In this document: one piece after another, positions 1 through 9,160 of the stretch
How positions within the stretch are numbered: the first letter of the stretch is position 1
How the letters are laid out: every line of letters begins with the position of its first letter
Virus record (IMG/VR): IMGVR_UViG_3300049027_000112
Coordinates: 1 to 40,292 of that record
Reading direction: 5' to 3' (one strand)
Origin: a virus
DNA: 40,292 nucleotides
The notes under the pieces: model-generated
What the model saw: the letters and a program-made list of their open reading frames with translations, nothing else
Told to the model about the DNA's origin: nothing
Databases searched by the model: none
Position numbers and translations under genes: made by a program

Positions 1-1
1 T

Positions 2-142
2 TATGGTGATGGGCCCGAAGAGAATGAAGCACTGGTAGTGTGGTACGATTACAAAGCAAACTCCTGGTTTTATCGTACTGCCCTGAAAGCAGGTACGCAG
101 GTAGCTTTACCTGAGCACAGCGTGCTGGCACTTCCCGCATAA
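2..142 (+). CDS. C-terminal end of an unknown phage protein (partial)
   Basis: An open frame enters from the left edge and gives 46 residues rich in aromatic and small residues (VVWYDYKANSWFYRT, later AGTQVALPEHSV) before a TAA. The start lies outside the window. It is on the same strand as the late genes that follow, and a perfect stem-loop lies just after it. The texture (a short beta-rich end) would suit a virion protein, but the family cannot be recognised from this fragment. Confidence 0.55.
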   Translation, partial: YGDGPEENEALVVWYDYKANSWFYRTALKAGTQVALPEHSVLALPA

Positions 143-146
143 TTCT

Positions 147-171
147 GATTAACACCTGATCCGTGTTAATC
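147..171 (+). other. Perfect 9-bp stem-loop between late genes
   Basis: GATTAACAC at 147-155 and GTGTTAATC at 163-171 are perfect reverse complements around a 7-nt loop. No T-run follows on the + strand, so it is not a standard intrinsic terminator. It may act in mRNA stability or processing between the two late genes, or end transcription inefficiently. Confidence 0.5.
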
Positions 172-205
172 CAAAAATACTCGAACACTTAAAATCTTTT
201 ATAAA

Positions 206-808
206 ATGCTCTGCGTTAAACTCAAAAATTACGATGTCGCCTGTGCGTCAACCTCTGGTGGTGTCTCGCGTGCGTGGATTTTCGATCGTGATGACTTCGA
301 CTTTACCCAAGCTGCAGCTGATGCCGATGGAAATAAACCTGAGTATACTGCCATAGCCAGGCGTGCAGGTGTGACGGCGGAAGGTGGCGGTAATCTTTTC
401 CCTGTAAAATTCACTTACAAGGAAGCCGCTTACAGTTATACGCAATCGCTCAATAACGGCACGTCTGTTAAGTATGAGCATAACGTGGAATTCCTTCTGT
501 CAGATCTAAGTCACGCTATAACCCAATGGAACGAAGCGGTAGACAGGGCTTCAGCCTGTTGCGGCATCGGTGTTATTCTGGAATTATATTCAGGAAAAGT
601 TATTGTGCTCGCTGAGAAATACGTCAACGGCAGCAGCATCAGGGAATGGCGTATGCAACAAAACGGTTCTACCGGTACAACTGGTAAGTTATTCGAGGAT
701 CAGAATGGTCAACAAACCAAATTGGTTGGCGATTTCAACCGTGGAGCATACGAGTTCACAGGTGGTACAGCTGCTTTAGAAGCACTGCAGGCCGATGACG
801 AAAGCTAA
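206..808 (+). CDS. Phage structural protein, possibly tail tube
   Basis: A 200-residue soluble protein without signal peptide or membrane segment. The middle alternates short strands (GNLFPVKFTYKE, TSVKYEHNVEFLL), and later parts read VILELYSGKVIVLAEKYVNG and FNRGAYEFTGGTAALEAL. This pattern (a core beta barrel, a glycine-rich arm and a terminal EFTGG segment) is reminiscent of major tail or tail-tube proteins in Bacteroidota phages. That assignment is from general pattern only. It stands directly before a small gene and the portal gene, in the late operon. It could also be another virion component. Confidence 0.5.
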   Translation: MLCVKLKNYDVACASTSGGVSRAWIFDRDDFDFTQAAADADGNKPEYTAIARRAGVTAEGGGNLFPVKFTYKEAAYSYTQSLNNGTSVKYEHNVEFLLSDLSHAITQWNEAVDRASACCGIGVILELYSGKVIVLAEKYVNGSSIREWRMQQNGSTGTTGKLFEDQNGQQTKLVGDFNRGAYEFTGGTAALEALQADDES

Positions 809-816
809 TTATCCCT

Positions 817-1053
817 ATGAGTAGTTCCTGTTCTGTATCAATATATCCAGCCTTCAACAACACCGTTATTGCCTTCAACAATAGCGGTGTTGTTCTTAAG
901 GACCGATCCTACTCTGACCTAATTGACCTGGGTATTATGGCCAGGAAGTCAAGCAATCCGGAGCTATTGAAACTATTTGAATCGTTACCCACGCTACCTG
1001 ATCTACAGGTAATGAAGATGAAGGAACTCGAAAAGAAAATATTTAAGAAGTAA
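817..1053 (+). CDS. Small unknown protein upstream of portal
   Basis: A 78-residue protein starting 8 bases after the previous gene and ending in TAATG, so its stop overlaps the portal start by one base, a sign of translational coupling. The N-terminal half is polar (YPAFNNTVIAFNNSG); the C-terminal half is helical and ends in a basic run (LEKKIFKK). It could be a small head or tail accessory protein or chaperone. No family is recognised. Confidence 0.6.
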   Translation: MSSSCSVSIYPAFNNTVIAFNNSGVVLKDRSYSDLIDLGIMARKSSNPELLKLFESLPTLPDLQVMKMKELEKKIFKK

Positions 1054-1985
1054 TGCCGCCACGCAAAACAACAGTTAAAAAGACTACAGCCAAAGTAAAG
1101 CAACCGGCGCCAACAGGCGAAACCGATGATCATAGGGAAAACTCTTATGATTTCGATCCGGAAATTGCTTTGCCTATTGACTTTTCGGGTAAGGCATTTA
1201 CTTCATACAAACATGGGGGGTATTATCCATTTTTTGCTCCTAACGATACACTGTTTCAGAAGCTACTTACTTTAAGGCTACTTTCTCCTACGCAGGCGAA
1301 TTGCATAAATGATAAGACTTTCTATACCGTAGGTGCGGGCCTGCAGGTGACAGATCAGGAGTTCCCAAAGGATTTCGATAAAAAGATAAACGGTAAAGGT
1401 CAAACCATTGACACCGTTTTGAAGGCCATAGCTGAAAGCTACTATCAGGATGGGAACGATTTCATAGAAGTTGTACGCACGGAGATTGCCGGTGAAAAAT
1501 ATGTACACGTATACAAGCATAATAACCTCGAGTGCCGATTTGCGGAGCCTAAAGAGGGAGATGAACCTACACATGTTATCAGGTCCAGGGAATTCCGCAA
1601 CGAAGGTCTGTTAACCTTTAAAGAGGATGCTAAACCTATTATGATTCCCATCTGGACAGATAATCCACTGAGTGAAGAAGATGTGTGGATGGAGGATCCT
1701 AATAAGCCCGGGGTATTTCGTACTATGCTTGTGGTGAAAAATGAAATACAGGGAGTTGATTATTATGGGTTGCCATCAAATTTTGCCGGATTCATTCAGG
1801 CCTATCTCGAATATAATGTTGCCCGATTTAACCTTGATAATTTCGAAAATAATATGTTCCTGGCCGGTGTTCTTACGATAATGGGGCAGGTCTCTCAACC
1901 GGAAGCCAATAAGCTACTGAAGGATATTCGGAGAACTTTCATGGGTAAGGGCAAGCAACGAAGGATTTTTACCGCGAGTTCATAA
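1053..1985 (+). CDS. Phage portal protein, N-terminal part (interrupted by in-frame TAA)
   Basis: 310 residues with the features of a phage portal: a charged start, then LLTLRLLSPTQANCIND, a DGNDFIEVVRTE segment (portals typically have a gn.yie.. element here), GVDYYGLPSNF (the common YG.P.w/f element) and the long helix leading to MGKGKQRRIFTASS. The frame then meets TAA at 1983-1985. The same frame continues without another stop to 2492 with sequence expected of the remaining portal (SDTKFTPF, EGHFVEFDRHNEGKI). Together the two parts would be about 479 residues, a normal portal length. So this is one gene with a single nonsense codon: a real mutation, a sequence error, or, less likely, read-through. 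Confidence 0.72.
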   Translation: MPPRKTTVKKTTAKVKQPAPTGETDDHRENSYDFDPEIALPIDFSGKAFTSYKHGGYYPFFAPNDTLFQKLLTLRLLSPTQANCINDKTFYTVGAGLQVTDQEFPKDFDKKINGKGQTIDTVLKAIAESYYQDGNDFIEVVRTEIAGEKYVHVYKHNNLECRFAEPKEGDEPTHVIRSREFRNEGLLTFKEDAKPIMIPIWTDNPLSEEDVWMEDPNKPGVFRTMLVVKNEIQGVDYYGLPSNFAGFIQAYLEYNVARFNLDNFENNMFLAGVLTIMGQVSQPEANKLLKDIRRTFMGKGKQRRIFTASS

Positions 1986-2075
1986 GGTGTAATAAGCGAC
2001 ACTAAATTCACCCCATTCACTCAAACCCACGAAGGCCATTTCGTCGAGTTCGATCGCCACAACGAGGGAAAAATC

Positions 2076-2492
2076 GTGAGCGCCAACGGCTGGTCAAAAG
2101 AGCTTTTGGATATGAACGATAAAGCCGGCCTTGGCAAGGGGGGTGATTACCTGGCTCAACTGTTCAAAAGAAAGTTCCACACTGTTATAATACCAGTTCA
2201 GCAGACGATCCTGAACAACTTCATATTCCCGCTCATGAAAATCATTGATGAGTTCAAGGGAACTAAATTCTATGATCTACCATGGACAATTCAACCCGTC
2301 ATTCCGGTTGGCCTCGAAGGTAATCTCGATATCAATTCTCTGCTCACCGTTGATGAAGGTCGCCAGGAGATAGGTAAAGGCCCTTCGACCAATGGCACCG
2401 GTAACATGCAGATCAGCCAGGTGAAAGGGAAAGCTGCAGCTGGTGATGCCAGCAAACAGAATGATGATCAAAACACAGGAGGTAAGGAATGA
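2076..2492 (+). CDS. Phage portal protein, C-terminal part (downstream of in-frame stop)
   Basis: The same reading frame as the portal N-terminus, reopened after the TAA at 1983-1985; the first possible start is GTG at 2076. The 138 residues read GWSKELLDMNDKAGL, then a helix HTVIIPVQQTILNNFIFPLMK and LNIDxxL-like LDINSLLTVDEGRQEIGKGP, which resembles the wing-to-clip end of portals where EgR.eLGl.p is common. The frame between 1986 and 2075 is also coding-like, so the GTG is probably not a true start. The tail is polar and disordered. The gene overlaps the next start by 4 bases (ATGA). Confidence 0.65.
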   Translation: MSANGWSKELLDMNDKAGLGKGGDYLAQLFKRKFHTVIIPVQQTILNNFIFPLMKIIDEFKGTKFYDLPWTIQPVIPVGLEGNLDINSLLTVDEGRQEIGKGPSTNGTGNMQISQVKGKAAAGDASKQNDDQNTGGKE

Positions 2493-3424
2493 TCGGCGTT
2501 AATATATTACGGACGAAAGTATTGATCACTACCGATGAAGTGATCTTCCACGCACCTACAGATCACGAGGCGGATGCAAGGTTGATCATGAATAACATCA
2601 TTATCGCTGAGCGTCGTTTTGTTAAGCCAATCATAGGGCCGATTGCATACAATAGCCTTATCGATAACAAAAACTTGCTCGTTACCTCATCGAATAAGGA
2701 TACCCTCCAGACAATTGTGAATGACGGACGCACTGGCCGAGAAGAAATAATTCTCAAACCAGGCGATTACGTTAATTCCGATACCTACTTAAATGAAATG
2801 CAACAGGATCTATGGGTGAACTACCTGCATAAGATTGTTGCCGAATGCGTGTGGTTTGTGGCCCTGCCTGTTAACCGAGCCCGATTTACTGCAAAGGGTG
2901 TTATTAAGAATTATCCTGAGACTATAGCACAAACCCAGGAATCAGTTACGATTGATCTGAAGGATCTGAAGCATCTGCTAGATAAAGGCTTGCAGGAACG
3001 AATCACGCCGCTGATTGAAGACCTGCACCAATACATGTGCGAAGTTGGCTATCCTGGCTACACCCGCGACTGTGGGTGTGATAAAGGCACCAAAAAGCAA
3101 AGCGGCGTAATCTTCGGGCTATACGATGATGATGACCGGCGAGGGTGCTGTGATGAACGGGTGCAAGCTCAGTCATACACTCCCGTTACCTATGGCCCCA
3201 ACGAAACCATTCCTTTTGAAAATGTTGATCAGGTTCTTATTCCATGGAACCCTAACCGAAAACAACGCTTTGGTGCCGGTGCCTCGTTTACCGTCGAGGT
3301 CTGGACCGGCACAGCTTACCAGACTGTTGCAGTTTCAGTGAGTCCTGATGATATCGTTAATACAACCTATTACCTGATCAACCTGGCGGGTTTCGTTGAA
3401 AGGGGGAGGGTTATTATTTCATGA
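2489..3424 (+). CDS. Head-tail connector-like protein with C-terminal duplicated domain
   Basis: 311 residues starting in an ATGA overlap with the portal gene. The first about 210 residues are largely helical (ADARLIMNNIIIAERRFVKPIIG, later DLWVNYLHKIVAECVWF) and resemble the DUF6712-like proteins found after portals in Bacteroidota phages, which suggests a connector or adaptor role. A Cys/Asp-rich linker (CGCDKGTKK, then DDDDRRGCCDE) leads to about 75 residues beginning TIPFENVDQVLIPW and ending RGRVIIS. That end domain is clearly paralogous to the gene at 4396-4698. The connector role is inferred from position. Confidence 0.6.
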   Translation: MIGVNILRTKVLITTDEVIFHAPTDHEADARLIMNNIIIAERRFVKPIIGPIAYNSLIDNKNLLVTSSNKDTLQTIVNDGRTGREEIILKPGDYVNSDTYLNEMQQDLWVNYLHKIVAECVWFVALPVNRARFTAKGVIKNYPETIAQTQESVTIDLKDLKHLLDKGLQERITPLIEDLHQYMCEVGYPGYTRDCGCDKGTKKQSGVIFGLYDDDDRRGCCDERVQAQSYTPVTYGPNETIPFENVDQVLIPWNPNRKQRFGAGASFTVEVWTGTAYQTVAVSVSPDDIVNTTYYLINLAGFVERGRVIIS

Positions 3425-3687
3425 GCAATTTAAAAAACATAGCGGAAGGATGGTCGAAGTCACTGGGCCTTGTTGAAGTCAGCGACGAGAATAAGGAGCT
3501 GGCGCGCAAACGGGTTGCAATCTGTGTAGAGTGCCCGCATGCAAAAGAGCATTGGCTGAAGAAGTTTATTGATGATGTGCTGCAGAATGATATACTGGGT
3601 AGTGGTATCGGTTGTAAAAAGTGTGGTTGCCCGATTAACGAAAAGGCTCTGGTAATTGATGAAAAATGCCCCATAGGCAAATGGTAA
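3421..3687 (+). CDS. Small cysteine-rich, probable zinc-binding phage protein
   Basis: 88 residues starting in an ATGA overlap. Cysteines are arranged as CVECPH near residue 35 and GCKKCGCP near residue 65, with a final KCPIGKW, a likely zinc ribbon. Related Cys-rich proteins with the ending CP.GkW are common next to structural genes in Bacteroidota prophages, but the function is not known. It is the last gene before an AT-rich stretch and a homing endonuclease gene. Confidence 0.65.
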   Translation: MSNLKNIAEGWSKSLGLVEVSDENKELARKRVAICVECPHAKEHWLKKFIDDVLQNDILGSGIGCKKCGCPINEKALVIDEKCPIGKW

Positions 3688-3708
3688 TATTTTTTTGCTC
3701 TGTATGTA

Positions 3709-3740
3709 ATCAAAATAATTATTAAAGTATCAAAATAATT
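3709..3740 (+). repeat. 12-bp direct repeats before homing endonuclease gene
   Basis: ATCAAAATAATT occurs at 3709-3720 and again at 3729-3740, a 20-base period, in the AT-rich gap directly before the endonuclease start at 3743. The repeats may be promoter or operator elements of the homing gene, or a footprint of its insertion. Confidence 0.5.
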
Positions 3741-3742
3741 CA

Positions 3743-4411
3743 ATGAGAATTTACCTGACAGTCAATTTAGTAAACCATAAAATATATGTAGGTCAGAAGT
3801 TATCTGAAGGCAGAGAACACTATATAGGTGGTGGTACTAAAATTAGAGCGGCGGTAAGATCATTGGGTCGGGAAAAGTTTAGTCATGAAACGTTAATGGA
3901 ATGCGGAGATGATACGGATATCACTAATGCGTGGGAGTGTTTTTATATAAAGTTATTCAATGCACAAGATCCTGAATGCGGATATAACATAGAGAATGGT
4001 GGTAAGTCATTTCATCGACATACACCCGAAATGAAGGCGCATATGAGTAATGTAATGAAAGGTAATACAAACATGAAAAAGGGAACACCACGATCTGCTT
4101 TGAATTTAATTCGAGTTGCTGAGGCAAAAAGGAAAATGAGAGGCATTAAACAACGGAAGGAAAGTATTATAAAGAGAGTTAAGACACAAAGGGATAATGG
4201 GAAGGGAAGAGTTGCAAAGAGATGCTTAACTAAAGATCAATTTGAAAATATGATCCTGGATTATAAATCAGGCGTTAGGCAAAAAGATTTAGTGAAAAAA
4301 TACCCTGTGAAACCCGATCAGTTAAGCAGAATACTTAGTAAAAAACATCTCTATGCTAATTGGAAAAAACCTTTTGAACCTATAAAAATTGAACTATGCC
4401 TTTCCTTATAG
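3743..4411 (+). CDS. GIY-YIG homing endonuclease
   Basis: 222 residues. The N-terminal nuclease domain shows IYLTVNLVNHKIYVGQ and HYIGGG (the GIY and YIG positions), an Arg-containing helix (IRAAVRSLG), and the catalytic Glu region AWECFYIKLFN. Near residue 92 TPEMKAHMSN..KGN is a NUMOD3-like DNA-binding element, and near residue 175 a helix-turn-helix-like element (YKSGVRQKDLVKKY..) follows. It is more AT-rich than its neighbours. Such enzymes cut an allele lacking the gene and spread by repair. The gene lies between two copies of a duplicated structural domain and overlaps the following gene by 16 bases, which suggests insertion with a captured C-terminus. Confidence 0.85.
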   Translation: MRIYLTVNLVNHKIYVGQKLSEGREHYIGGGTKIRAAVRSLGREKFSHETLMECGDDTDITNAWECFYIKLFNAQDPECGYNIENGGKSFHRHTPEMKAHMSNVMKGNTNMKKGTPRSALNLIRVAEAKRKMRGIKQRKESIIKRVKTQRDNGKGRVAKRCLTKDQFENMILDYKSGVRQKDLVKKYPVKPDQLSRILSKKHLYANWKKPFEPIKIELCLSL

Positions 4412-4698
4412 GTTCCTGCTGCCTCGATCAAATAATTACTCCTGATCCTGTCAATCCGGATGCATCAGGGAAGAATGAAGTCATTCCATTTTCGAACATA
4501 GCAACATTCACTTTACCCTGGGATGCAACAAGGATAAACCGGTTTGGTGATGCTGCAGTGATATATGTTGAGATTTTAGGTGATGATGGAAAGTACCGGC
4601 AAACAAATGTTGAGATAGTACCTGATGATCCTAATAATACCACATCCTATGCAATTGATCTCGGCGGACTTTCTACAGGTAGAATTATTATAACGTAA
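4396..4698 (+). CDS. Small structural protein, paralogue of connector C-terminal domain
   Basis: 100 residues starting inside the end of the homing endonuclease gene. Residues from about 28 (EVIPFSNIATFTLPWDATR) to the end (TGRIIIT) align along their length with the last 75 residues of the gene at 2489: IPF, PW, R.xRFG, VE, PDD, NTT, GR.II are shared. So a beta-rich domain is present as a free protein and as a fusion. It is probably a small virion or fibre-attachment domain. The start is uncertain because the endonuclease insertion may have replaced the original 5' end. Confidence 0.65.
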   Translation: MPFLIGSCCLDQIITPDPVNPDASGKNEVIPFSNIATFTLPWDATRINRFGDAAVIYVEILGDDGKYRQTNVEIVPDDPNNTTSYAIDLGGLSTGRIIIT

Positions 4699-4704
4699 CA
4701 TTTT

Positions 4705-6756
4705 ATGAAACGGATTCTTTTTTTATTGCCCTTTATTTTTATCGGCTTACTGAGTCAGGCCCAAAGTGTTTATGTCATTCGCGCTGATAGTGTGAAGTAT
4801 GAAAAGATAGGTGGCAATAGTGAGCTTATTCTTTTGAATTCTGGCCGCGATACGGAGAAAGGCGGCGTGTTGTATAATAAAGGCGGTGGCCGTACTGCAT
4901 TTAAGAAATCTACCGTACTTAATGATTCTACAATTATCATCGGCGGTGATACGCTTGAAATCCTCGGTGGCGCAAAAGGTGGCTCGGCTCTCGATACTAC
5001 ATCAATGTCTCTCCGGATAGATGCCAGGGTTAAGTATTCGGATACGCTGTTGATGCTGTACCCTTATCTGCGCAAGAACGATACCGTGTCTTTGAGTTTC
5101 AGGATTGATCAGAAGCAACAGGCGCTGGTTAATGCTACTGGCGCCGGTGATACATTGTTTGTAGGGCCGAATAAAATAAAAAAAATTGACCACGATCAAA
5201 CCCTTGTATTCTCCACCAACTCAAACAAAATTTTGATGGGAGCTGATACCATCAGCTGGATAGCCTCAATTCCCAGGTTAACGGACACTGCCAGAGCTTT
5301 AAGAGCGGCAATGGCTGGTGGTCAGCCTGCAGGTAACTATATAACCGGTTTGAATGGCGATGTAGCAGCTACGGGTCCTGGATTGGCTAATGCAGTACTG
5401 GCGCCAACTTCTGTTACACCTGGTTCGTACACTAACGCAAATATTACGGTTGATCAAAAAGGGAGAGTAACCGCTGCGAGCAATGGAAGTGGTGGCGGTA
5501 CTCAAAATATCGTTGATACGGTTAACCAATATCTGCCAGTCGGTACAATTTATTCCAATGCATTCTTTTTCGGGCCTGCTGATCAGGACAGTAGCTGGCG
5601 AATAATATACATAAATGGCGATCTGCATCAACAACGCAAGGAAGGTGGTTCATGGGTTACTAAAATGGCCATGTCTATTGAAGATGATACAATAATACCT
5701 GATTCTGTGTACTTCGTTGGGTCAACCTGGGATGCATTCGGCGATAGCTATACCGCGGGGGTAGGCGCCTCGCCCAGCAGCAATAAATATATAACTCTAT
5801 TGGAAACAAACCTCGGAATGACCGCCAATAACGTGGGAGAGAGCGGTACGGGTATTATGGATGTTCAGTTTAAAATGTACCGTGATTTTGCGGCCTTCGG
5901 GCAGAGTAATAGAAACCCTACCACAGTGTTAATTGGGTTTAACGATTACCTAAAAAGTTCCAGCGGGTCAGCTACGCAGGGCATGTTTCCATACGCATTC
6001 AGGGCGGCAATTTTCAACCACTTCTTAGACACGGCAATTGCGTCTAATGATCCTAACCTAACAACTACCGGGTCATGGTCCACGTTTGATCTTAGCTCAA
6101 GTTACCCTCAAAAAAGCAAATACTTACTATCTGGCACAGGGAGACTGAGTGTTGCCTCATCAGCAGGCGATAGCAAAACATACACATTTGACGGCGATAA
6201 CGTTGGCATGGTGTTCCTGGGTGCGAATGGAACAACACAGGACTACGGCCGGCTGAAAATAGAAATCGACGGCATTGCGGTTGACACGGTAGATGAGAAT
6301 GGAATAGCGGATAATCAATCTGTGTTCGCGAATAGCTCAACAAGGACAGAAGATTTAGTGTCTGCTGCTGTTGTTTACACCGGCCTTAGCAACGGTTCAC
6401 ACACGATAAAGGCTACCCTTTTGGACAATAAGAATACAAACCTTGACGCGTTCGGGGTAATGGAGATTCCGACTTCATCGCAATCTATGGTAGTTGGCAG
6501 TATTCAGAAATTATTATCAGCTGGATATACGGCAATGAGCGCCGGCACACCTAAGAACAACGCGGGTGTTGACGCGACCAATCTGATAATCCAGAATGTG
6601 GTGAATGAGTTTAGAATACTCGGTTATCCGGTAGTGTTTGTAGATGTTAATTCATTCACCAACCCTTCAATAGATATCGATACTGATAACATTCATTGGG
6701 ATAATAGCGGCCACGCAGCAGGTAAAAATGCATTCAGATCAAAAATTCGTCTATGA
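4705..6756 (+). CDS. Tail fibre-like protein with signal peptide and SGNH hydrolase domain
   Basis: 683 residues. Residues 1-20 form a clear Sec signal peptide (hydrophobic core [12 protein letters not shown], cut after AQ). Residues 20-330 are repetitive and Gly/Asp/Thr-rich, including [14 protein letters not shown] and [15 protein letters not shown], the typical text of phage tail fibres. Residues about 340-683 form an SGNH esterase domain: block I GDSYTAG (Ser348), block II Gly in VGESGTG, block III GFND, and the late DNIH with Asp661 and His664. Such domains deacetylate surface glycans. It overlaps the next fibre gene by 4 bases. A signal peptide on a fibre is unusual; see findings. Confidence 0.8.
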   Translation: MKRILFLLPFIFIGLLSQAQSVYVIRADSVKYEKIGGNSELILLNSGRDTEKGGVLYNKGGGRTAFKKSTVLNDSTIIIGGDTLEILGGAKGGSALDTTSMSLRIDARVKYSDTLLMLYPYLRKNDTVSLSFRIDQKQQALVNATGAGDTLFVGPNKIKKIDHDQTLVFSTNSNKILMGADTISWIASIPRLTDTARALRAAMAGGQPAGNYITGLNGDVAATGPGLANAVLAPTSVTPGSYTNANITVDQKGRVTAASNGSGGGTQNIVDTVNQYLPVGTIYSNAFFFGPADQDSSWRIIYINGDLHQQRKEGGSWVTKMAMSIEDDTIIPDSVYFVGSTWDAFGDSYTAGVGASPSSNKYITLLETNLGMTANNVGESGTGIMDVQFKMYRDFAAFGQSNRNPTTVLIGFNDYLKSSSGSATQGMFPYAFRAAIFNHFLDTAIASNDPNLTTTGSWSTFDLSSSYPQKSKYLLSGTGRLSVASSAGDSKTYTFDGDNVGMVFLGANGTTQDYGRLKIEIDGIAVDTVDENGIADNQSVFANSSTRTEDLVSAAVVYTGLSNGSHTIKATLLDNKNTNLDAFGVMEIPTSSQSMVVGSIQKLLSAGYTAMSAGTPKNNAGVDATNLIIQNVVNEFRILGYPVVFVDVNSFTNPSIDIDTDNIHWDNSGHAAGKNAFRSKIRL

Positions 6757-8318
6757 GAATTATAGCAATAATAATTACGGTATTATTTAGCGGCGCCGCA
6801 ATAGCGCAGGTCCCAGCATCGGGGAAACTAAAAGTGTTCAAATTCCAGTCTAATTATGTGGCCGGTTTGCCATCTTCAAGTGGGTTAAGTGGCAGTGAAG
6901 GGATAGGCATATTCGACGCTAATGGGGTGCTTAATCGAAAAGTTTCTACAGCGGCATTGGGATTACCCAGCGGCAACTTATATCGAATTGCTAAATTCAC
7001 CGGTAGCAGTTCAATAGGCAACACAACACACTTCGCTGATTCGATTGGGTTTTATGGGTTGGGGCAGATTGAAGGTAGCGGTTTAGGTAGCGCCAGAATG
7101 AATATAATGACACAAGGAAACAGCAGCAGTAGTATGGGGGTTGTATTAAGGAATAGCTCAAATTCTGTTATAGGTCTTATTAAGAACGATGGTTCATTTC
7201 AGTTCGGTAGTAATTCGCTAATATACGATGACGCTACGCCGTCATTAACTGCGGCTGCGCCGTTTCGGATAGGTACTTCAACGAATCAGCCATTGTATGA
7301 GGTTGTCAATAACAACATCATTACTGCACTCGACGCCAGCGCCTATACGATAAATGTGCCCGTGAACAATTCCGCTGTTACTTCACATACCCACCTGGCG
7401 AATGGAACAACGGCCCAGCGTTCAACAGCAACGGCAGGGCGAATAAGGTACAATTCAGATTCAACTTTCTATGAAGGCGCGGATGGATCGAATTATAAGT
7501 TGTTCGCTTCAAGAGATTGGGTTCGCGCAAACTTTAGCACCGGTGGTGGCAGCCTTTCTGGCTCAGGCACCACCGGTCGTATAGCATATTGGAACGGGGC
7601 AAGCTCATTAACCAGCAATGCCAATTTTCTTTTTAACGGCTCAGTGTTAAGTACAGGAACTACTAACACACAAGGACAATTGAATGTCGGAGGCGATAAG
7701 GATTTAACAAGTTCAGGTGCGCAGACGTATTTAGCCGCCGCAACTTATACAGATCAAACTACTTCTGCCAGCGGAACGGCAAGCTCTTACAGTATCAATT
7801 TATTTTCAGCTCCAACAATAGCAGCGGCTAATACTGGGGTAAACTTTCCTTCAATAACAAACCTTTTTGTTGATGCGCCAGCTGCTGGGACTAATGCAAC
7901 GATTATAAATAAGTATGCTATACAAACCGGCACAAATGGGCATGTAAAGGTTCAGGGCAAATTATACTTGCCTACTCGCGATAGTTCAGCTACACCCGCC
8001 AACGTTGCATGGATAGACCCTAATACAGATCAGGTGAAGGTAGCTCCGTACAATCAGGTATTACGCGGAACACTCTCATGGGACCCGCCATCAATTGGCG
8101 CTAATAGCAGCAGTTCTACCACCGCAACAGTGACCGGGGCTGTGTCAGGTGATGTCGTGCAGGTTACAATATCGGACGGAGCCGGAATGAGCAATGGTGA
8201 GATTTACGATGCATGGGTTTCGGCACCTAATACGGTGACTGTTAGACTACATAACGTTAGCGGTGGCACGGCAAATATCGCAGCAAGAACATATAATATA
8301 ATGGTGTTAAAGTATTAA
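6753..8318 (+). CDS. Tail fibre / receptor-binding-like protein with signal peptide
   Basis: 521 residues starting in an ATGA overlap. The first 18 residues look like a signal peptide ([16 protein letters not shown], then QVPAS). The body is low-complexity beta-rich text with many Ser/Gly/Asn/Thr, including a segment around residues 224-260 ([17 protein letters not shown], then [10 protein letters not shown]) very common in fibre proteins of Bacteroidota phages and in their host intramolecular-chaperone adhesins. The last 100 residues resemble a small beta sandwich. It likely binds the cell surface. The exact receptor cannot be read from sequence. Confidence 0.7.
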   Translation: MRIIAIIITVLFSGAAIAQVPASGKLKVFKFQSNYVAGLPSSSGLSGSEGIGIFDANGVLNRKVSTAALGLPSGNLYRIAKFTGSSSIGNTTHFADSIGFYGLGQIEGSGLGSARMNIMTQGNSSSSMGVVLRNSSNSVIGLIKNDGSFQFGSNSLIYDDATPSLTAAAPFRIGTSTNQPLYEVVNNNIITALDASAYTINVPVNNSAVTSHTHLANGTTAQRSTATAGRIRYNSDSTFYEGADGSNYKLFASRDWVRANFSTGGGSLSGSGTTGRIAYWNGASSLTSNANFLFNGSVLSTGTTNTQGQLNVGGDKDLTSSGAQTYLAAATYTDQTTSASGTASSYSINLFSAPTIAAANTGVNFPSITNLFVDAPAAGTNATIINKYAIQTGTNGHVKVQGKLYLPTRDSSATPANVAWIDPNTDQVKVAPYNQVLRGTLSWDPPSIGANSSSSTTATVTGAVSGDVVQVTISDGAGMSNGEIYDAWVSAPNTVTVRLHNVSGGTANIAARTYNIMVLKY

Positions 8319-8359
8319 CCAACATCCTAAAAAAACATTACTAACTCAAAGATTATTTT

Positions 8360-9085
8360 ATGCGTTTATTAATCTTACTGCTTCTACCGGTCTTTGCATT
8401 TAGTCAGAGCAATATTTTGTACTACCAAAATTGCGAAGGCGTAAGCCTATCGAGCACAACTGCCGTAAGGCAGACAACAACCAGCTACGGTATAACAACA
8501 TCATCGACTTTATCATACAGCCCAACCCATTCACTGAGGTTCGAACTCCGCGATGGCGACCCATTGAATAATTCCGGCACCCGTGCTGAGATTACTTTCC
8601 CGACAATCACCAACCTCAACCGGTGGTATTCATACGCTATTTATTTCCCATCAACTGGTTACAAATATGACAGGAGTGATGAGGTAATAATTCAGTGGCA
8701 CCAGGGCGGCAGTGCAACGCCTGCTCTTTGCTTAAGAACAAAGAAAGACCGGTTGTATCTACGTGTTATGGGTAATATTTGGGTTGATCTCGGGTTGATT
8801 GACAAAGACAAATGGCATGCTTATGTGATGCATGTTAAGCATTCATCCGGTTCTGATGGGTTAATTGAAATATGGCGGGATGATATTAAAATACTAAGCA
8901 GAACCGGGCCCAACATGTATAAGGTCGGAGGCGATTATAAGAACCCCAATTTGAAGTTGGGTATCTACAAATCGGCCTGGAACGGGAGCGGCACAACAGA
9001 TACAAAGTTGAGAGTGCTCTATTTCGATGAAATTAAGATGGGTAATGAGAAGGCTACGTATGCGGAAATGGTGCCGAAGCGATAG
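8360..9085 (+). CDS. Polysaccharide lyase (heparin lyase I-like fold), secreted, likely depolymerase
   Basis: 241 residues with an N-terminal signal peptide (LLILLLLPVFAFSQ). The rest matches the jelly-roll polysaccharide lyase family typified by PF14099: SLRFELRDGD near residue 58, GTRAEIT, YSYAIYFPSTG, EVIIQWHQG, GLIEIWRDD, and PNLKLGIYKSAW followed by YFDEIKMG. The family cleaves acidic polysaccharides by beta-elimination. Beside two fibre genes, it is probably the phage depolymerase that opens the host capsule or biofilm, or a soluble enzyme released at lysis. Substrate unknown. Confidence 0.75.
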   Translation: MRLLILLLLPVFAFSQSNILYYQNCEGVSLSSTTAVRQTTTSYGITTSSTLSYSPTHSLRFELRDGDPLNNSGTRAEITFPTITNLNRWYSYAIYFPSTGYKYDRSDEVIIQWHQGGSATPALCLRTKKDRLYLRVMGNIWVDLGLIDKDKWHAYVMHVKHSSGSDGLIEIWRDDIKILSRTGPNMYKVGGDYKNPNLKLGIYKSAWNGSGTTDTKLRVLYFDEIKMGNEKATYAEMVPKR

Positions 9086-9160
9086 CAACTATTAACCTCC
9101 ATCCTATACAAACCAAATTCCAGTAACCCGAACCCGATCACGAATTTAAATCGAGTTCAA

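Noticed and set aside
1983-1985. TAA reassigned to a sense codon (alternative genetic code)
   Set aside because: Many other genes in the window end in TAA right before the next start, including 4-base overlaps and TAATG junctions, so TAA is a normal stop. Known phage recoding uses TAG or TGA.
4428-4643. Minus-strand frames within late genes
   Set aside because: These and similar frames in other long genes are mirror images of real genes and have no separate start signals or family features.
6150-6165. A further hammerhead-like CTGATGA on the minus strand
   Set aside because: There is no GAAA with closing stems nearby and the site lies in the coding part of the fibre gene.
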